A stretch of 64,000 bases of DNA from Eulemur rufifrons. Taxonomy: Eukaryota > Chordata > Mammalia > Primates > Lemuridae. The first letter of the stretch is position 1. Every line of letters starts with the position of its first letter. The position numbers and the translations under genes were made by a program. A model generated the notes under the pieces. It was not told the DNA's origin and did no database searches. It saw only the letters and a program-made list of their open reading frames with translations. The stretch spans positions 10,592,193 to 10,656,192 of the forward strand of contig NC_091012.1 in NCBI RefSeq assembly GCF_041146395.1, given 5' to 3'. Below, piece after piece: positions 50,028-63,799 of the stretch.

Positions 50028-51014
50028 TTTTTTTAATTTCAGCTTATTATGGGGGTACAAAAGTTCAGGTTATGTATATTGCCCATGGCCCCCCATCACC
50101 CGAGTCAGATCTTCAAGCGTGTCCATTCCCCAGACTGTGTGCATCACACTATTACGTAGGTATACACCCATCCCCTCCCTCTCCCCTCCCACATCTGTCT
50201 GATTCCCAGTTGGTGTTATTGCAAAATGTACACTTATGTGATGATCAGGGAAACCAATTTGCTGGTGAGTGCATGTGGTGCTTATTTTTCCATTCTTTGG
50301 ATACTTCACTTAATAGAATGGGTTTCAAGTCTCTCCAGGAGAACAAACGAGATTCTATATCACCATTATTTCTCATAGCTGAGTAATACTCCATGGTATA
50401 CATATACCACATTTTACTAATCCACTCATGTAGTGATGAGCATTTGGGTTGTTTCCACATCTTTGCAATTGTGAATTGTGCTGTTATAAACATTTGGGTG
50501 CAGGTATCTTTGTCATAGAATGTCTTCTGTTCTTTTGGGTAGATGCCCAATAATGGGATTGCTGGATTGAATGGTAGGTCTACTTGAATCTGTTTAAGGT
50601 ATCTCCATATTGCTTTCCACGGAGGTTGCACTATTTTGCAGTCCCACCAGCAGTGTATGAGTGCTTCTGTCTCTCCACATCCACACCAACATGTATTGTT
50701 TTGGGTTTTTTTGCTAAAGGCCATTCTCACTGGAGTTAAGTGATATCTCACTGTGGTTTTGATTTGCATTTCCCTGATGATTAGAGATGTTGAACATTTT
50801 TTCATATGTTTGTTAGCCATTCTTATATCTTCTTTTGAAAAATTTCTATTCATGTCCTTTGCCAACTTTTTGATAGGGTTGTTAGATTTTTTTCTTATCA
50901 GTCCTTTATCTGATGTGTAGCATGCGAAAATTTTTTCCCATTCTGTAGGCTGTTTACTCTCGTGACTGTTTCTTTGGCCGTGCAGAAGGTTTTTAATTTA
51001 ATCAGGTCCCATTA
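50028..51014 (-). mobile_element. 5'-truncated L1, antisense
   Basis: Complement of an L1 3' end (tttcagcttattatgggggt) through the 3' UTR and ORF2 to the WDLIKLK region (50,990-51,014). The minus-strand frame 50,245-50,865 is open for 206 codons, with [18 protein letters not shown] and ANWFP-stop, so this copy is fairly young. Compared with sister copies it lacks a short stretch near 50,890-50,900. Confidence 0.88.
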
Positions 51015-51035
51015 AATATTGACAGGCAATTCTGT

Positions 51036-51036
51036 T

Positions 51037-51076
<40 letters not shown>
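51036..51076 (+). repeat. (GA)n microsatellite
   Basis: About 20 GA units, slightly interrupted at the start. Confidence 0.95.
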
Positions 51077-51079
<3 letters not shown>

Positions 51080-51880
51080 GTGTGCTGGCCAGATTCAATA
51101 GAATTTATGAGTTAAATACAAAGTCCCAATTCTGATTCAGTTTCATTCTTCCATTAGACAAACAGGGAAGCTAAATCCCAATAAAAGGTTATTGGCAAAA
51201 AACTCAGTAAAAACTGAGAAACCCAGAATCAGGGCACAAACCCTTTACAGTGCTTTGTGTTCAAACACAGTTACATCAAGTCCATGATTTTCCCACCTTT
51301 CCTGTGTTCCCAGGCTCAGCAGTCTCACTGGGAGCAGAGCCTTTCTTGGTGGTGACATGGATGAGAACCATGGTGGGTGCAGACAAAGGGAGTGAGGAAT
51401 CCCAGGGTCATTACATATGTATTAGTGATTTGTGTAGCCTTTTTGACTTACGAAGTGCCGATTCCTAGCTCTAGATTATTTTCTACTATGTTGCCTGTCT
51501 TGCTGATTTGCAGGAGTTCTGTATGTATTTTCGGCAAGTCCCCTTGAAGACCTTGTATGTGTTTCAAAGATTTTTAAGGCCTTGAAGTTAAGGTCATCTG
51601 AGCACTTTCACCGCAGGGGAAAGAAACCATGGGGAGCAGAGAATTCACCCAAACAGTGAATGCTTCCAACTGTCACCTTCACTGCCCCTCCTCCTCCCAA
51701 GGCTCCTCAAAAATGCAGTTGTGACACAGGGACACCTGAAGTACACTCAGTCACGAGTCCTATTTGTCTCTCAGAAATGAGACACTTCACAGCATTCAGA
51801 GGAGCTGGAGGGGTTCCATATTAAAAGCAGTAAAAATTAAAACCCTCACTAATTTGATGTCTGGGAGAAATAGAGCTGTA
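51077..51880. other. DNA without recognisable gene
   Basis: Less AT-rich than the region to the left. No exon of the neighbouring RALGDS-like pseudogene is recognisable here, although later exons of it would be expected on this side. Confidence 0.45.
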
Positions 51881-52190
51881 ACCATGACCAGGGCCTCCTG
51901 CCCCTACATCCCACCTGCCCAAAACCTCTCTCTTCCTGGTAGTCCAGCCTAGACATGACTGGTGACTGGAATTTTTAAGTAAACTTTTGATGAGAAAGTA
52001 AAAAAAAAAAAAATGATTTAGTAACCCTTCCCATCTCACCCTTTTCTCTGCCCCCCAAACACTTGCTCCCCCATCTCCCAGCCTCCACTTACCTTGATGA
52101 GTAGATCCTGGCTCAGCATGTTGTCTGTCTTTAGGAGGTTTTAAAAATTTCTGGAGCTTTTTCTGTGGAGATGGAAAAGAAAGGAGCATA
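51881..52190 (+). repeat. Inverted repeat, left arm
   Basis: From ccatgaccagggcctcctgc to about ctgtggagatggaaaagaaa. The reverse complement of 53,400-53,716 follows the same text with small indels. The arm contains exon C of the RALGDS-like pseudogene (minus strand). Confidence 0.75.
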
Positions 52191-53334
52191 AATTTGGGAA
52201 CAAAGGGGAGGTGTGTACGTTCAAATTCTTTTTATTTAAGAACTTCAAAAATACCAAACTGCCTGGGTGAGCATTTTCACTGGATTCCTCTGAGTCTCAA
52301 GGGCTCCACAGCACTGGGGAAGGAGCTGTCATGCTGGTCCCCTTGGCTCCAGCCCCATTTCAACTGAGCAGCTGTTTATACAGTTCAGATGTGAGTTGGG
52401 CAAGGAGTTCCATTTCCTGTGTAGTACACATTTGAATGTCTCCAGTTGGCAACCGCCCATGCCTGATAGTTAACAAAACTAAGTGCTGAGTTGAAAATCC
52501 TGGCCTAAGGTCCATGGGGGAACTTAGAGATCTGCCCCATCAGGGCAACCCTGCCTCCAGTGTCCCTGGCTTTCTGTCGCCACCTAGGGTCATTGACGGG
52601 AATGGCCAGACTGGTGGGAGGTCCCTGGTCCACCCTCGTGCTCCTGTGGAGAGAGTGCTATCCACCTGTAAACCTGTCCCCAAGTCTTCTTGAGATGATA
52701 TATCAGGGTGCTCTCCAGAACAGAGAGGATGGAGTGGGCTGAGGAGAAGTTCCACAAATGAGATGCTCTTGGGGAGAGAAGAAAATAAAGCATGGGGAGG
52801 GGGACTTGGAGCCCTGCCTGCTCCACCTTCAGGCCCTTCTGCTGACATCTCCCATCCTGGATCAGACAGAGGCCCAGGGAGCCACAGGAGGGCACACCTG
52901 GGACCCCATGAGCAACAGTCACAGGGAGGAGGACTTTACTTCCACCCAAGGAAGGAACCCAGGGAGGAAATGAGCATCCAGCACTGGGCCATGGGTGTCA
53001 AGGCCAGTATGCCCCTGACAGGAAGGGCCTATGAACTGTACAATCCTGAGAGATGATCAAGGAGAAGGGGCAGTTCCCTCATCTCCAGAGAGGGAATTCC
53101 CTGGCCCCTTTCATGGCTTACCCTGGCCATCCTGACCCAATTCCCCACTACTCTGGCCCTGTCCTGGCCCATCATACTGTGGTCCCTAAGACAGATGGTG
53201 ATGACACAGTTGACCATACTATAGAAGTGGGTGAGGGTGGCACAGATGGTGGGTGCCAGGTGTTCCTTGTCCTTGTTCCACTGGCTCCAGATGGAGCCCA
53301 GGCATCCATAGGGCACCACATTCCTGAACAGCTC
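52093..53334 (-). pseudogene. RALGDS-like (Ral GEF) pseudogene with introns
   Basis: Three pieces of the Ras-GEF (CDC25-like) catalytic domain in proper order on the minus strand, each with splice-like edges. Exon A, 53,122-53,334 (213 nt): after ...tcctccccag, reads VVPYGCLGSIWSQWNKDKE, LAPTICATLTHFYSMVNCV and MMGQDRARVVGNWVRMA, then gtaagcc. Exon B, about 52,674-52,767: WNFSSAHSILSVLESTLIYH then LKKTWGQ, followed by gtttac. Exon C, 52,093-52,162: after tctccacag, KKLQKFL, then a frame break before MLSQDLLIK, followed by gtaagtgg. Ral GEFs switch on Ral GTPases. Splice sites survive, so this is a duplicated rather than a processed copy. The N-terminal REM part and the C-terminal Ral-binding domain are not seen, and the frame break and changed core residues point to a pseudogene. 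It looks closest to the expanded RALGDS-like genes of mammals. Confidence 0.75.
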
Positions 53335-53399
53335 CTGGGGAGGAGGAGAGAGTCACATGGGCACAGGACAGCCCAGCTCGGAGTTCAGAGTCACCCAGA

Positions 53400-53716
53400 G
53401 TCCCAGATGAACTCGTCCTTCCTTCTTTCCCCTCTCCACATAAAATTCTCCAGAAAATATAAAAATCTTAGGAAAGTCAACACACTGAGCAAGAATCTGC
53501 TCATCAAAGTAACACGAAGGCTGGGAGGTGGGGCAAGTGCTGTGGGTGGAGAAAAGGGTGAGGTAGGAAGAGGTACTGGGCCAGGTATGGCTTTTAAAAA
53601 ACATTTTTCACTGACAGTTTACTTGAAAAATTCCAGTCATGTCTAGTCTGAACTAACGGAAGAGAGATGTGTGTGTCCATGGACAGGTGGGCTGGGGGCA
53701 GGAGGCCCTGGTCATG
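53400..53716 (-). repeat. Inverted repeat, right arm with second exon C copy
   Basis: On the + strand this arm carries a second, diverged exon C (53,442-53,508) reading VNTLSKNLLIK, followed by a donor-like gtaaca; its acceptor AG is lost (ccacat where the other has ccacag). It is the reverse complement of 51,881-52,190 and lies upstream of exon A of the pseudogene, in the opposite orientation. Confidence 0.72.
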
Positions 53717-54609
53717 GGGTGTGGTGGTAGCAGCTGTGGTGTTCAGCAGGGCATGAGCTGTGGCGTTAGCAGGGCTCTGGCTCCCACACTGGTCCATCTG
53801 CTGATGGAGCTTCCTCAGGGCTCTTGGGTGGATATGGCAGGGCAGGCTTCCTTCCTTCCGCAAACTAGCGCAGCCATTCCTCAGGAACCAGGCCCCTGCT
53901 GCTCCTGTCTGCACCGCACCTTCATGGGGAGGGGCTCTCTGCCTACACCAGATGTGGGGATAGCAGAGAAGGTTCACAGGCCAGGGGGGCAGATGGGCTG
54001 CCCAGCTTTGTGTCCCTATAGGCATAGGTGGGACAGACATGTGTTTTCTGTGGTTCTCCACTATGCTCTTTGCAGACACTGCTCATCAGTGTCAGAATCA
54101 CAGTCATAGGATTCTCAGTGCACTATCCAGTTAGCAGGGGCATGAGTTACAGGTGGCTTCTGAGAAGGAACCAGGGGACTCATGAATTCCCAGTGGATGC
54201 TTCCTGACCAGACCTCAGAATCTTCCATGTAAATGAGGAAGAAAACTGTCCCACCCAGCACCGTAGGCAGACCCTGCTTTATCAGTCAGGCATGGCACCT
54301 TGGGTGACTATTTCCTAGATGGATGGAGAAGCAGTTCTGTGTAAACTTTCCTCAGTAAGGTCATGAAGCTGTTGGTGTGTCCTCAAGTGCAGCTTGTGGG
54401 TCAAAGATTACAGTGGGCCTGGGGCAGATGGGAGCCAGTCAGCCAGGCCTCCCAAGGCACCCGGTACCCCTCCTACCATGGATGGTCCTGGTTGGGGACA
54501 TGGACAAGATAGAGAGCCCACAGGTGGGACCCTGGTCAGTGGTGGTGCTGGGTGTGGGTTGCAGGCAGCTGGGACAGGGCCCCCAGGTAGAGGGAGGAAC
54601 CAGCCTTTC
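53717..54609. other. GC-richer DNA without recognisable gene
   Basis: Open frames of 75-160 codons on both strands are explained by GC content; none shows a domain I recognise. Upstream exons of the RALGDS-like pseudogene might be hidden here, but I could not identify any. Confidence 0.45.
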
Positions 54610-54790
54610 CTAGGGGGCCCTGGGCAAGTCACTGCCCTCCTTGGGCCTCTGTTTCCTCATCTGGAAAATATAGGGGTGATGAGCGTGTTGCGCATGCCTC
54701 ACAGCCTCATGATGACATTCAAGGGAGGACAGGAATGTGAGGGTGCTTGTGCCTGGCTCTTCCTCAGAGGGATGGTGGTGAGAACAATGA
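54610..54790 (-). repeat. MIR relic
   Basis: tgggcaagtcactgccctcc, ttgggcctctgtttcctcat, ctggaaaat and then the bacteria-free MIR core wording. The motif is the complement of the MIR consensus orientation used for the next entry. Confidence 0.75.
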
Positions 54791-54930
54791 TGACAGCTAC
54801 ATGACACTGAGTCCTCAGGAGACCCTGTGAGGTAAGTGTGGTTCCCATGCCACTCTCCAGATGAGGAACTGTCTCAGGGCGGCCAGGCTGCATGCCCAAG
54901 GTGACACAGTGAGTGAATGTTGCAGTTGGG
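54791..54930 (+). repeat. Second MIR relic, opposite orientation
   Basis: tcctcaggagaccctgtgag, gtaagtgtggttcccatgcc, ccagatgaggaactgtctca, then gcccaaggtgacacagtgag: the MIR core in the other orientation, so two MIRs face each other. Confidence 0.75.
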
Positions 54931-55639
54931 AGTGCATCTAGAATGAGAGCTCATGGAGTGATCATAGCATTGCACCAGCTGACTCAGGCCAGGTATCCAG
55001 GGCCCAAAGCCAGGGGGGCTGTGGTGTAACTCGGTGAGGGGAGGATGATCTCACTGACCTTGTCCCTGACCCTAGCAGGTGGCCACCCTGGAGAGGAACC
55101 CCCAGGAACCCTAGATGAAGCAGCAAAGGCTGAAGAAGGTGAGTGGGCTTGTGGCTTCAGGGAGTCAGAGGACAGGGTTCTCTCTCCAAGCTGGAGGCCT
55201 CCACACCAAGAGAGCAGGGACTTTCCTGCCCTAGCTCTTCCCTCTTGCAGCCGCGGTGCCTGAAATGCCTCCATCAGAGAGATCAGAGCGAGGGCCTGGA
55301 AGAATATGGCAGTTTTGAGGCTGGGGGCACAGGTCTCAGGCTGGGGAGGGCCAGTCTGGGATTGAGGACAGATGTGGGGATGAGACAGCAGGTGTGGGGT
55401 TCCCAGGTGAAGTGGTGTAGAATTTCAGGTGCCTGGGTGGTGTGGAGGGAAGGTCTGGCATTCCAATGGGAGCAAGGGGGGTGGTCAGAGGTTCCGAGGG
55501 TGGGGTCGGGGAGCGGGAAGCTGTCTGTGGTCTGGAGCCAGGCATGCCATGTATTCCAGGGGCTGGGGACTGGTGCTCACCCAGAGACTTACCTGCTGGC
55601 AGGCTCCCCACACCCATACCCCAGATGCTTGGCATCCTG
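54931..55639. other. G-rich DNA with exon-like blocks on +
   Basis: A 60-nt block at 55,079-55,138 has a good acceptor (tgaccctagcag) and donor (gaag then gtgagtgg), and another acceptor-like site (cttccctcttgcag) ends at 55,250. The conceptual peptide of the first block (HPGEEPPGTLDEAAKAEE) is not one I recognise. It may be chance in GC-rich DNA. Confidence 0.25.
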
Positions 55640-55985
55640 CATAGTTCTGGATACTAGAAGTCCAAGATCAAGGTTCCAGCAGGATTGGTTTCCTTAGGGA
55701 CAATGAGGGAAGGATCTGCTCCAGGCCTCTGTCCCTGGCTTGTAGATGGCATCCTCTCCCATGTCTTCTTGTGATCTTCCCCCTATGTGCTTGTGTCCAA
55801 ATTTACTCTTATTCTAAGAATACCTCTCATATTGAATTATGGCACACCCTAATGATCTCATTTTAAATTTATTACCTCTGTCAAGACCCTATCTCCTAAT
55901 ATGGTAACATTCTGAGGTACTGGGAGTTAGGAATTCAATATATGAATTTTTGGGAGTGTGCAAGTTAACTCATAACATCCCCCTA
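55640..55985 (-). repeat. MLT1 (MaLR) LTR, antisense
   Basis: gatactagaagtccaagatc, aaggttccagcaggattggt, tggcttgtagatggcatcct, cacaccctaatgatctcatt and gaggtactgggagttaggaa occur in the order of an antisense MLT1 LTR. Confidence 0.85.
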
Positions 55986-56170
55986 TCTCCCCAACCATTC
56001 CTTAGAAAATAGTGCCCCTAATAACTGACACATTTATTAATTTAATTTCTTAAAGTCTCTCTACTTAAACATCAACTCCAAAGGGCCAAATTCTTTATTT
56101 TGTTAACTGATGTATCTCCTGTGGCTAGCTCCCTGCCTGGAGACACAAAAATATTCATGAATTAGTGATG
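55986..56170 (+). repeat. L2-like relic
   Basis: ctccaaagggccaaattctt, followed by tatctcctgtggctagctcc and ctgcctgg, resembles the L2 3' end (company of 'stretch of unit amount' words). Diverged. Confidence 0.4.
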
Positions 56171-56534
56171 CATACTATCAAGCCATTGCAAATTACTCTG
56201 TAAAAAAAAAAAAGCAATGACAGAGAAAGATTTTCAAGGTATAGTGTTAAGTGAAGAAAGCAACTTACAAAAAAACTCATAGGTAGCATAGTTTCATTTT
56301 TAAATTAGGTACAAATAATTTATTTTTATTAAAATAAAACAGAGAAAGATGCAACAAAATGCTAATAGTAAGTAGCTCTTGGAATGTGATTATGATTTAT
56401 TTTTCTCCTGTTTATGTTTCTTTTCTAACTTCTCTACAGTGAATATATGTTACTTCTGTAAGAGGCAAAATGTAATAAAAATTATTAACACTTAGATTTT
56501 TTCTCATAGCTTTGACTGTTAAGAAAAAAATATT

Positions 56535-56815
56535 ATTTTTTTTTCTTTTGAGACAAGGTCTCACTCTGTTGCCTGAGTTAGAGAGCAGTGGCCTCATAAT
56601 AACTCACTGCAAACTTGAACTCCTAGGCTCAAGCAATCCTCCTGCCTCAGCCTCCCAAGTAGCTGGGACTAAAGGCATGTGCCACCATATCTGGATATTC
56701 TTTTCCATGCTTTGTAGAGTCAGGGTCTTTCTATGTTGCTCAGGCTAGTTTGAACTCCTGGCCTCAAGTGATCCTCCCACCTTGGCCTCATAAAGTGATA
56801 ACATTACATTTATGA
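56535..56815 (-). mobile_element. Old AluJ-like element, antisense
   Basis: Complementary Alu order: gagacaaggtctcactctgt, ctcaagcaatcctcctgcct, cagcctcccaagtagctggg, gttgctcaggctagtttgaa, cctcaagtgatcctcccacc. Diverged, no lemur-specific blocks; the left end is decayed. Confidence 0.9.
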
Positions 56816-56939
56816 TCTGCCATGCCATGCCATATGTTTCTTTTTCAGTGGGGAGTAATGGGAAGCACAGTGAGTAGTCAATCTCTTGAAGCCCGGTGGC
56901 TGGAAACATGGCCTATGGAATATATCTAGTCTGGGTTCA

Positions 56940-57050
56940 AGCTCTCACTTGACACTTTCTAGATTTTTGTTCCCAGGCATGTCTGTCACTCATACTGTCC
57001 TAGTATTTCATCTGTAAAATGGTGTAATATTGGTACTCACAGGACATGGG
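56940..57050 (-). repeat. MIR-like relic
   Basis: ctgggttcaagctctcactt, then tttcatctgtaaaatggtgt. Short and diverged. Confidence 0.5.
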
Positions 57051-60000
57051 GCTGTCTCCAGTCTCTGGCCCATCCTGGAATTTGATTCTTTTGATCACAT
57101 TGATTTGGAAATGTCAAGACGCCAAGGTTCAGAGATATATCCCAGGTTCTGTTGCCCCTTTATTCTCTTTCAAAGGCAGGCCAAGCAATATCCAAATACC
57201 CCTCACATTGACTGTACACAGGGCCTGGACTAAGGTGAGATAACGAGCCACTTGCCACAGGCACCAAATTTAAGGGTCACCAAAAACACTCAGTAATCAT
57301 AATTTATATGTTGATGCAATATTTTTATAAATAAAAATGATGTGAAAAATCAAAATAAAAAGTATGAACAAGAATCAACAATTTTAATAAAGACTGGATA
57401 AATATTACTTATTTTTCCTTTGCCTCAGGTACCAGTATGGTCAGCAAAGCACGACTTCTAGCCCACTGCCTGAAGGCAGTTGACCATTAGTTATATAAAT
57501 CCTTACTAAATGCTTTTTAATTATAATTAATTGTCCAAATTATGTTAAGACTCAGAAGCAGCATTGCTCACTCTGTGATTGTTTGGCCTTCAGTCAAGGC
57601 CTTGTTAGGATGTCAGTAAGTATGTATTCCTATGACCCTGTTTATTCCTTTCCCCTGTACAGACACCTAATCACAGTTGCTACCCACTCACAGCTCTCTT
57701 ACCTCATTAAGGACCCTGAGAGAAAGGTTTCTCTGTATTCTCATATAGAAACATAAAATGCCAGCAAAGCATGATTCCTACCGAAAAGAGCACTAAGCAG
57801 AGTTGGCAGATGTTGCAGACTTTTCCCCAGACACTTCTGGGGAAAGACACACATACCTTGGCATGCTTTGCTTAAAAAAAAAAATTAGCAATAGCAAACA
57901 GTCCTTTTATTCAATCTACTTCCTTAGAGAAAGAACAATCCTGACATGGTGGGGTTAGGCAGGTCTTTCATCTCAGTGGAGGGCTTCCCGAGAGATATTC
58001 ATATTACCATATCCTGGGGGTTCTGTGGGTTTTATAGTTTATGCATGTAAAGCAACTCAAAGTACACATCCACATGGAAGTTGCTAATTAAAAGTAACAA
58101 TGAAAATCACATTTAAAATCCTATTTTATGTAATGGTTTCATTTTACATAAGACTCTTCATTTGCTGAAATCATAGATTCTAAGTTGCTCTGTCAAAGTG
58201 ATCCCTAGAAAAATGTGATGTTCTAGGTGTGTGAATTTTGGAAATTTTCCCTATTATTTGTTAAGGTGTGAGCTAGTGAATTTGGGTTTTAAAAAAGATT
58301 TCTCCAGACAAAGTTTAAGACAGAAAGAGGAAAAAATGGTTATTTTACTTTTTCCAGACAGGAAAAAGGGCCAACAGGAAAGAGGAAGAGGGAGAGTGTG
58401 TTGGCATAGAAGACCAGTTACTCAGACTTTTTAATTAGGAGTTTTAAAGAGAGTGAAGATGATTTATTGTTGTAGCCAAATTAACAGGGTACTATGAATT
58501 GCTGCATCTGCTGTTTCTCTTTACTTAGTGGCAGGCAGATTAGAGAAGTGGCCACCTTTCCTTTGGAGACAGATTTATTGCTTGATTGTGATCTTGTCAT
58601 TGATTCTGCCCTTGAGATATAGTTTAGGGCAGAAACTGAGGCCTGTGCCTAGCACATCTGCCGTCCACTCAGGAACTCCTTGAGGCTATAAGAAAACACA
58701 TTCTAAAAGGCAGTGAGCTGGTGAATGTAAAGATAAAGATTTATATTTCCTTTCTATCTGCTTGGATCATTTCAGATGTTGTGAAGATGGAACCCCATGG
58801 TGTTCCTGTCAGGAAGGAGAGAGGAGAGAGGAGAGAGAGAGAGAGAAAGACAGAAAGCAGAGTGTGTACAAGTGCTCATATGATTTTTTATAGCCCTTAC
58901 TATGGGTTAAATATTTTTTCTGTTATTTCACTAACAAGGCCATCCTTTCATTACTCTTCTTAGTTTGATTAATGTGTGTGTCATTTTTTAAAAAAGTAAG
59001 TTGAATATATTATATATGACCATGTATATTAAAAATATAAGTTGACATCAGAAAATAGATTTAACTTGTGGCAAATTTGTTTCTGGAAGCATCTGCAGAA
59101 ATTTACATTCTTTCTACTTTCTAAAAAACCCAGAGTCCAAGGGGGAAAAGGGTTCTTGTGATGTCAGATAGTGCATAAGACTTAGATTTGATTACAATAA
59201 TGTTAGCATAACCCATTATAAAGTGATGATCTGGTTACACTTCATAACAGTGATGAAACTGGTTTTGAGGTTTTGAGTTTTTTTCCTTCAGTTGAAGGAA
59301 TGCTGCTCACCACACCTTCCCTACCTTCCCCATGTTTTTAGATTGATGGGTTCACTAGAGAATTGAAACACATTGGGTATTATACTGCTGTGTTCTGACT
59401 ACTCTGAGACCACTATGCTATGAAGGATGTCTGACCAGTTCTAGATATGCTTGGAGGTGATCGGAAGATACTAGCAGTGGGTTGAGAAAAATTTTAGATT
59501 TCCTACAGCTCCTGGAAAATTGGAACTGGAAGCAAATAAACCATTATAAAGCAGAGAACAGTAAAGGGCCAGGAAGGCAAAAAAGAAGCTCCTAGTCTCT
59601 CTTAAAACTGCAGTTCCTTCCTTTAACTTGACTCACAAAATGCCCTGTTTGGAACTGTCATCACAGTGGACATTTGGGGACAGAACTGACCTGTCCAATG
59701 AGCATAATCTTCCCTTGTGATATGGCAAACTGACACCCTTTTCATGTATTTTTCAGAGCATCATTTCAAATAAATTAGCACTCTCATCTCAACTGACTCA
59801 CTCTGCAGCAACAAATCCACACACTGAGAAGAGAGAAGGCTGGAGAATATTTAAATAGTGGAAAGGGACAGTTAGAAGAGGAATTAGGCAGTTTATTAAA
59901 ATACAAGTACCAGCACCATCAAATGCTCAATTTACTGAAAAAACTAGGTTATGATTTTTTGAAGTTGGGAATGAGAGAAAGCAAGTTGCTCCTCAGCAAA

Positions 60001-60682
60001 TCAGTTACAACAGTAATTTTAAACACTTTTGTTAACAGATGTCTTTGAGCATATGATGATAACTATAGACTCTCTGCCCAGAAAAAAACATGTACGTCTA
60101 ACTGACATGCAAAGCCTATTGTATTAAAATAACTGGTATAATAACAAAATGGAATTCAGTTAATAACAACACACACACAATAAACCATATAATTCTGATC
60201 TCTTGGCCACCGTAAAATCTTTCTTTCATCTGACATAAAGTTTCATTCTATAGAATGAAGTTTAAGTTTCTCTCCACTTTTTTAGTCCTCTTAGCTTAAG
60301 AAAAGATCATTAGAAACTCCTTGTATGTTTTCTATATGTGTTTGTAAATGGCTATGAAATTTTATTGTGATTATTCTTGCTTAAAGCTAAAACTTCCCTG
60401 ATATTTTCTTACAGATTGTGGCACAGAGTTCTAGTTGTCATACTTGTGCATTAGTCACCTTGGCTATGTGACTCTGTTTTTTGAGCCTCCCTTACAGCTA
60501 GGTATGGCCATGTACCTTAGCTTTAAGCTGATGATTTTTAAGCCCTGTGCTATGTGGACCTTCTGAGAAATCTTCCTCCTTCATCCCTTCCTCCCCCCTG
60601 CTGAGGAGATACATAGGTTCTGATCAGTAGAGTTCCTAAGCCCATAAAGCTGGTGATGTTGGGCAACACTGTCTGTTGACTC
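57051..60682. other. Single-copy-looking DNA without recognisable gene
   Basis: About 3.6 kb. Frames up to 80 codons only. The stretch 57,225-57,430 (caggcaccaaatttaagggt) looks like an old repeat I cannot name. A GA-rich microsatellite lies at 58,817-58,850. Confidence 0.5.
58817..58850 (+). repeat. GA-rich microsatellite
   Basis: gagagga units passing into a run of GA. Confidence 0.9.
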
Positions 60683-60820
60683 TCTTACTAGAACATAAAT
60701 TTCATGAGAACAGGAACCTTGTAGATCTTGGTCAAAACAACATTCCCAGCACTTAAAAAGTGTGTCACATGTGGTATGGGTTCAGGTATTGAATGGTTAC
60801 TGGATGAATGAACGAGTTTA
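60683..60820 (+). repeat. L2 3' end relic
   Basis: ctagaacataaatttcatga, gaacaggaaccttgtagatc, cattcccagcacttaaaaag, then tggatgaatgaacgag: the L2 3' end in order. Confidence 0.7.
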
Positions 60821-60845
60821 CTCCAGACCCATATAAACAAGATCA

Positions 60846-62599
<1,754 letters not shown>

Positions 62600-62700
62600 C
62601 TTTAGGGTATTACATATTGAGTGCCTATTGAGCAAGCACTGTGCTAGGTGCTGCCATTACAGGAATGAGAAGAGCAGATGTCATCCCCATTGTGATGGGA
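62600..62700 (+). repeat. MIR-like relic
   Basis: attgagtgcctattgagcaa, gcactgtgctaggtgctgcc. This is the MIR 5' half wording. Confidence 0.65.
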
Positions 62701-62980
62701 CTCACTTGATCAGGTTTCACTGCTCAGTTTTGCAGGCTTCACTTAATGCCTCTTAACTTTGCCTATTCTCCAAGTCTCTTTCCTTTCCAACCCCCATTAT
62801 TATACACAACTTCTCATGGTAATCGCTTCTATACCCATGGCTTCAATCACTTTCTATATGCTCTGATGACAACACAATTTTAAATTGTTTTTTATTTAAC
62901 AACATTATTTTATACAAAATACCTCATTTGATAAAACAATAGATATGAATTTATTCTGTGAAAGTAATCACTTAAAAATA
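62701..62980. other. DNA without recognisable gene
   Basis: Nothing recognised. Confidence 0.4.
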
Positions 62981-62983
62981 TGA

Positions 62984-63275
62984 CAATCAACTGGGTGTGG
63001 CTCATGCCTGTAACCCTAACAATTTGGGTGCCTTAGATGGGAACATTGCTTGAGGCCAGGAGTTCAAAACCAGCCTGAGAAACATAACAAGATCTTGTCT
63101 CTAAACACACACACACAAAATAGCAGGATATAGTGGCACATACCTGTAGTCTACGCTACTCAGGAGGTTGGGGCAGGTGGGTCACTTAAGTCCAGAAATT
63201 TGAGGTTACAGTAAGCTATTGTGATGCCACTGCACTCTAGCCTAGACAATGAAATGAGACTCTATGTCACAAAAA
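62984..63275 (+). mobile_element. Old AluJ-like element
   Basis: aactgggtgtggctcatgcc, gcttgaggccaggagttcaa, acctgtagtctacgctactc, gatgccactgcactctagcc. The middle has a short CA repeat. Diverged, and the left start is decayed. Confidence 0.9.
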
Positions 63276-63799
63276 CTGTCAGATGCTTAACATATAAATT
63301 TAAGGAAATTTTCCCAATTACTCATAATGTTTGATTTATTATGTAATTTTTGAAAACATAAGTTGGGATGTCACAAAATGGATTTAGCCTACAGAGGTTT
63401 CAACAAGAGAATGCCATTTTAATGAGCCTTTTAGAGTCAAAAACTATCTCCTTCCACAAACCTATTCCTCTTCCTGCATTTTCTGTCTAGGAGAAAGGCA
63501 CTGCCATCTACCCAGTCCCCAAAACTAAAGCCTTAGCTGCCGCTGTTTCCACCTACTCCTACTTTTCTTCCACACCAATCTTCCTACAGTATCTCCTAAA
63601 TGACCACAAATCCTTTCCCTCCACTTCAGTCACTGATGCCGCCTTTAGTTTAAATCCTCACTCCTCTCCTAGATGAACATAAAGTCTGTTGTCCTGTTGC
63701 TTCTTTCAATCCCTCCTTACTGTGCAAGTGACCTCACTACAAACACATGTGCTAGTGCCTCTTCAACCTTACAGGGTTCAATACCTCTCATTTTCAAGG
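63276..63799. other. DNA without recognisable gene
   Basis: The 78-codon frame at 63,673-63,909 overlaps the MIR relic that follows and has no recognisable domain. Confidence 0.45.

Noticed and set aside
53053..53646. 197-codon + strand frame
   Set aside because: It is the reverse of the RALGDS-like exon A and intron; the minus strand has the domain signature and splice sites.
53594..54109. 146- and 161-codon frames on opposite strands
   Set aside because: They mirror each other in GC-richer DNA; neither shows a domain.
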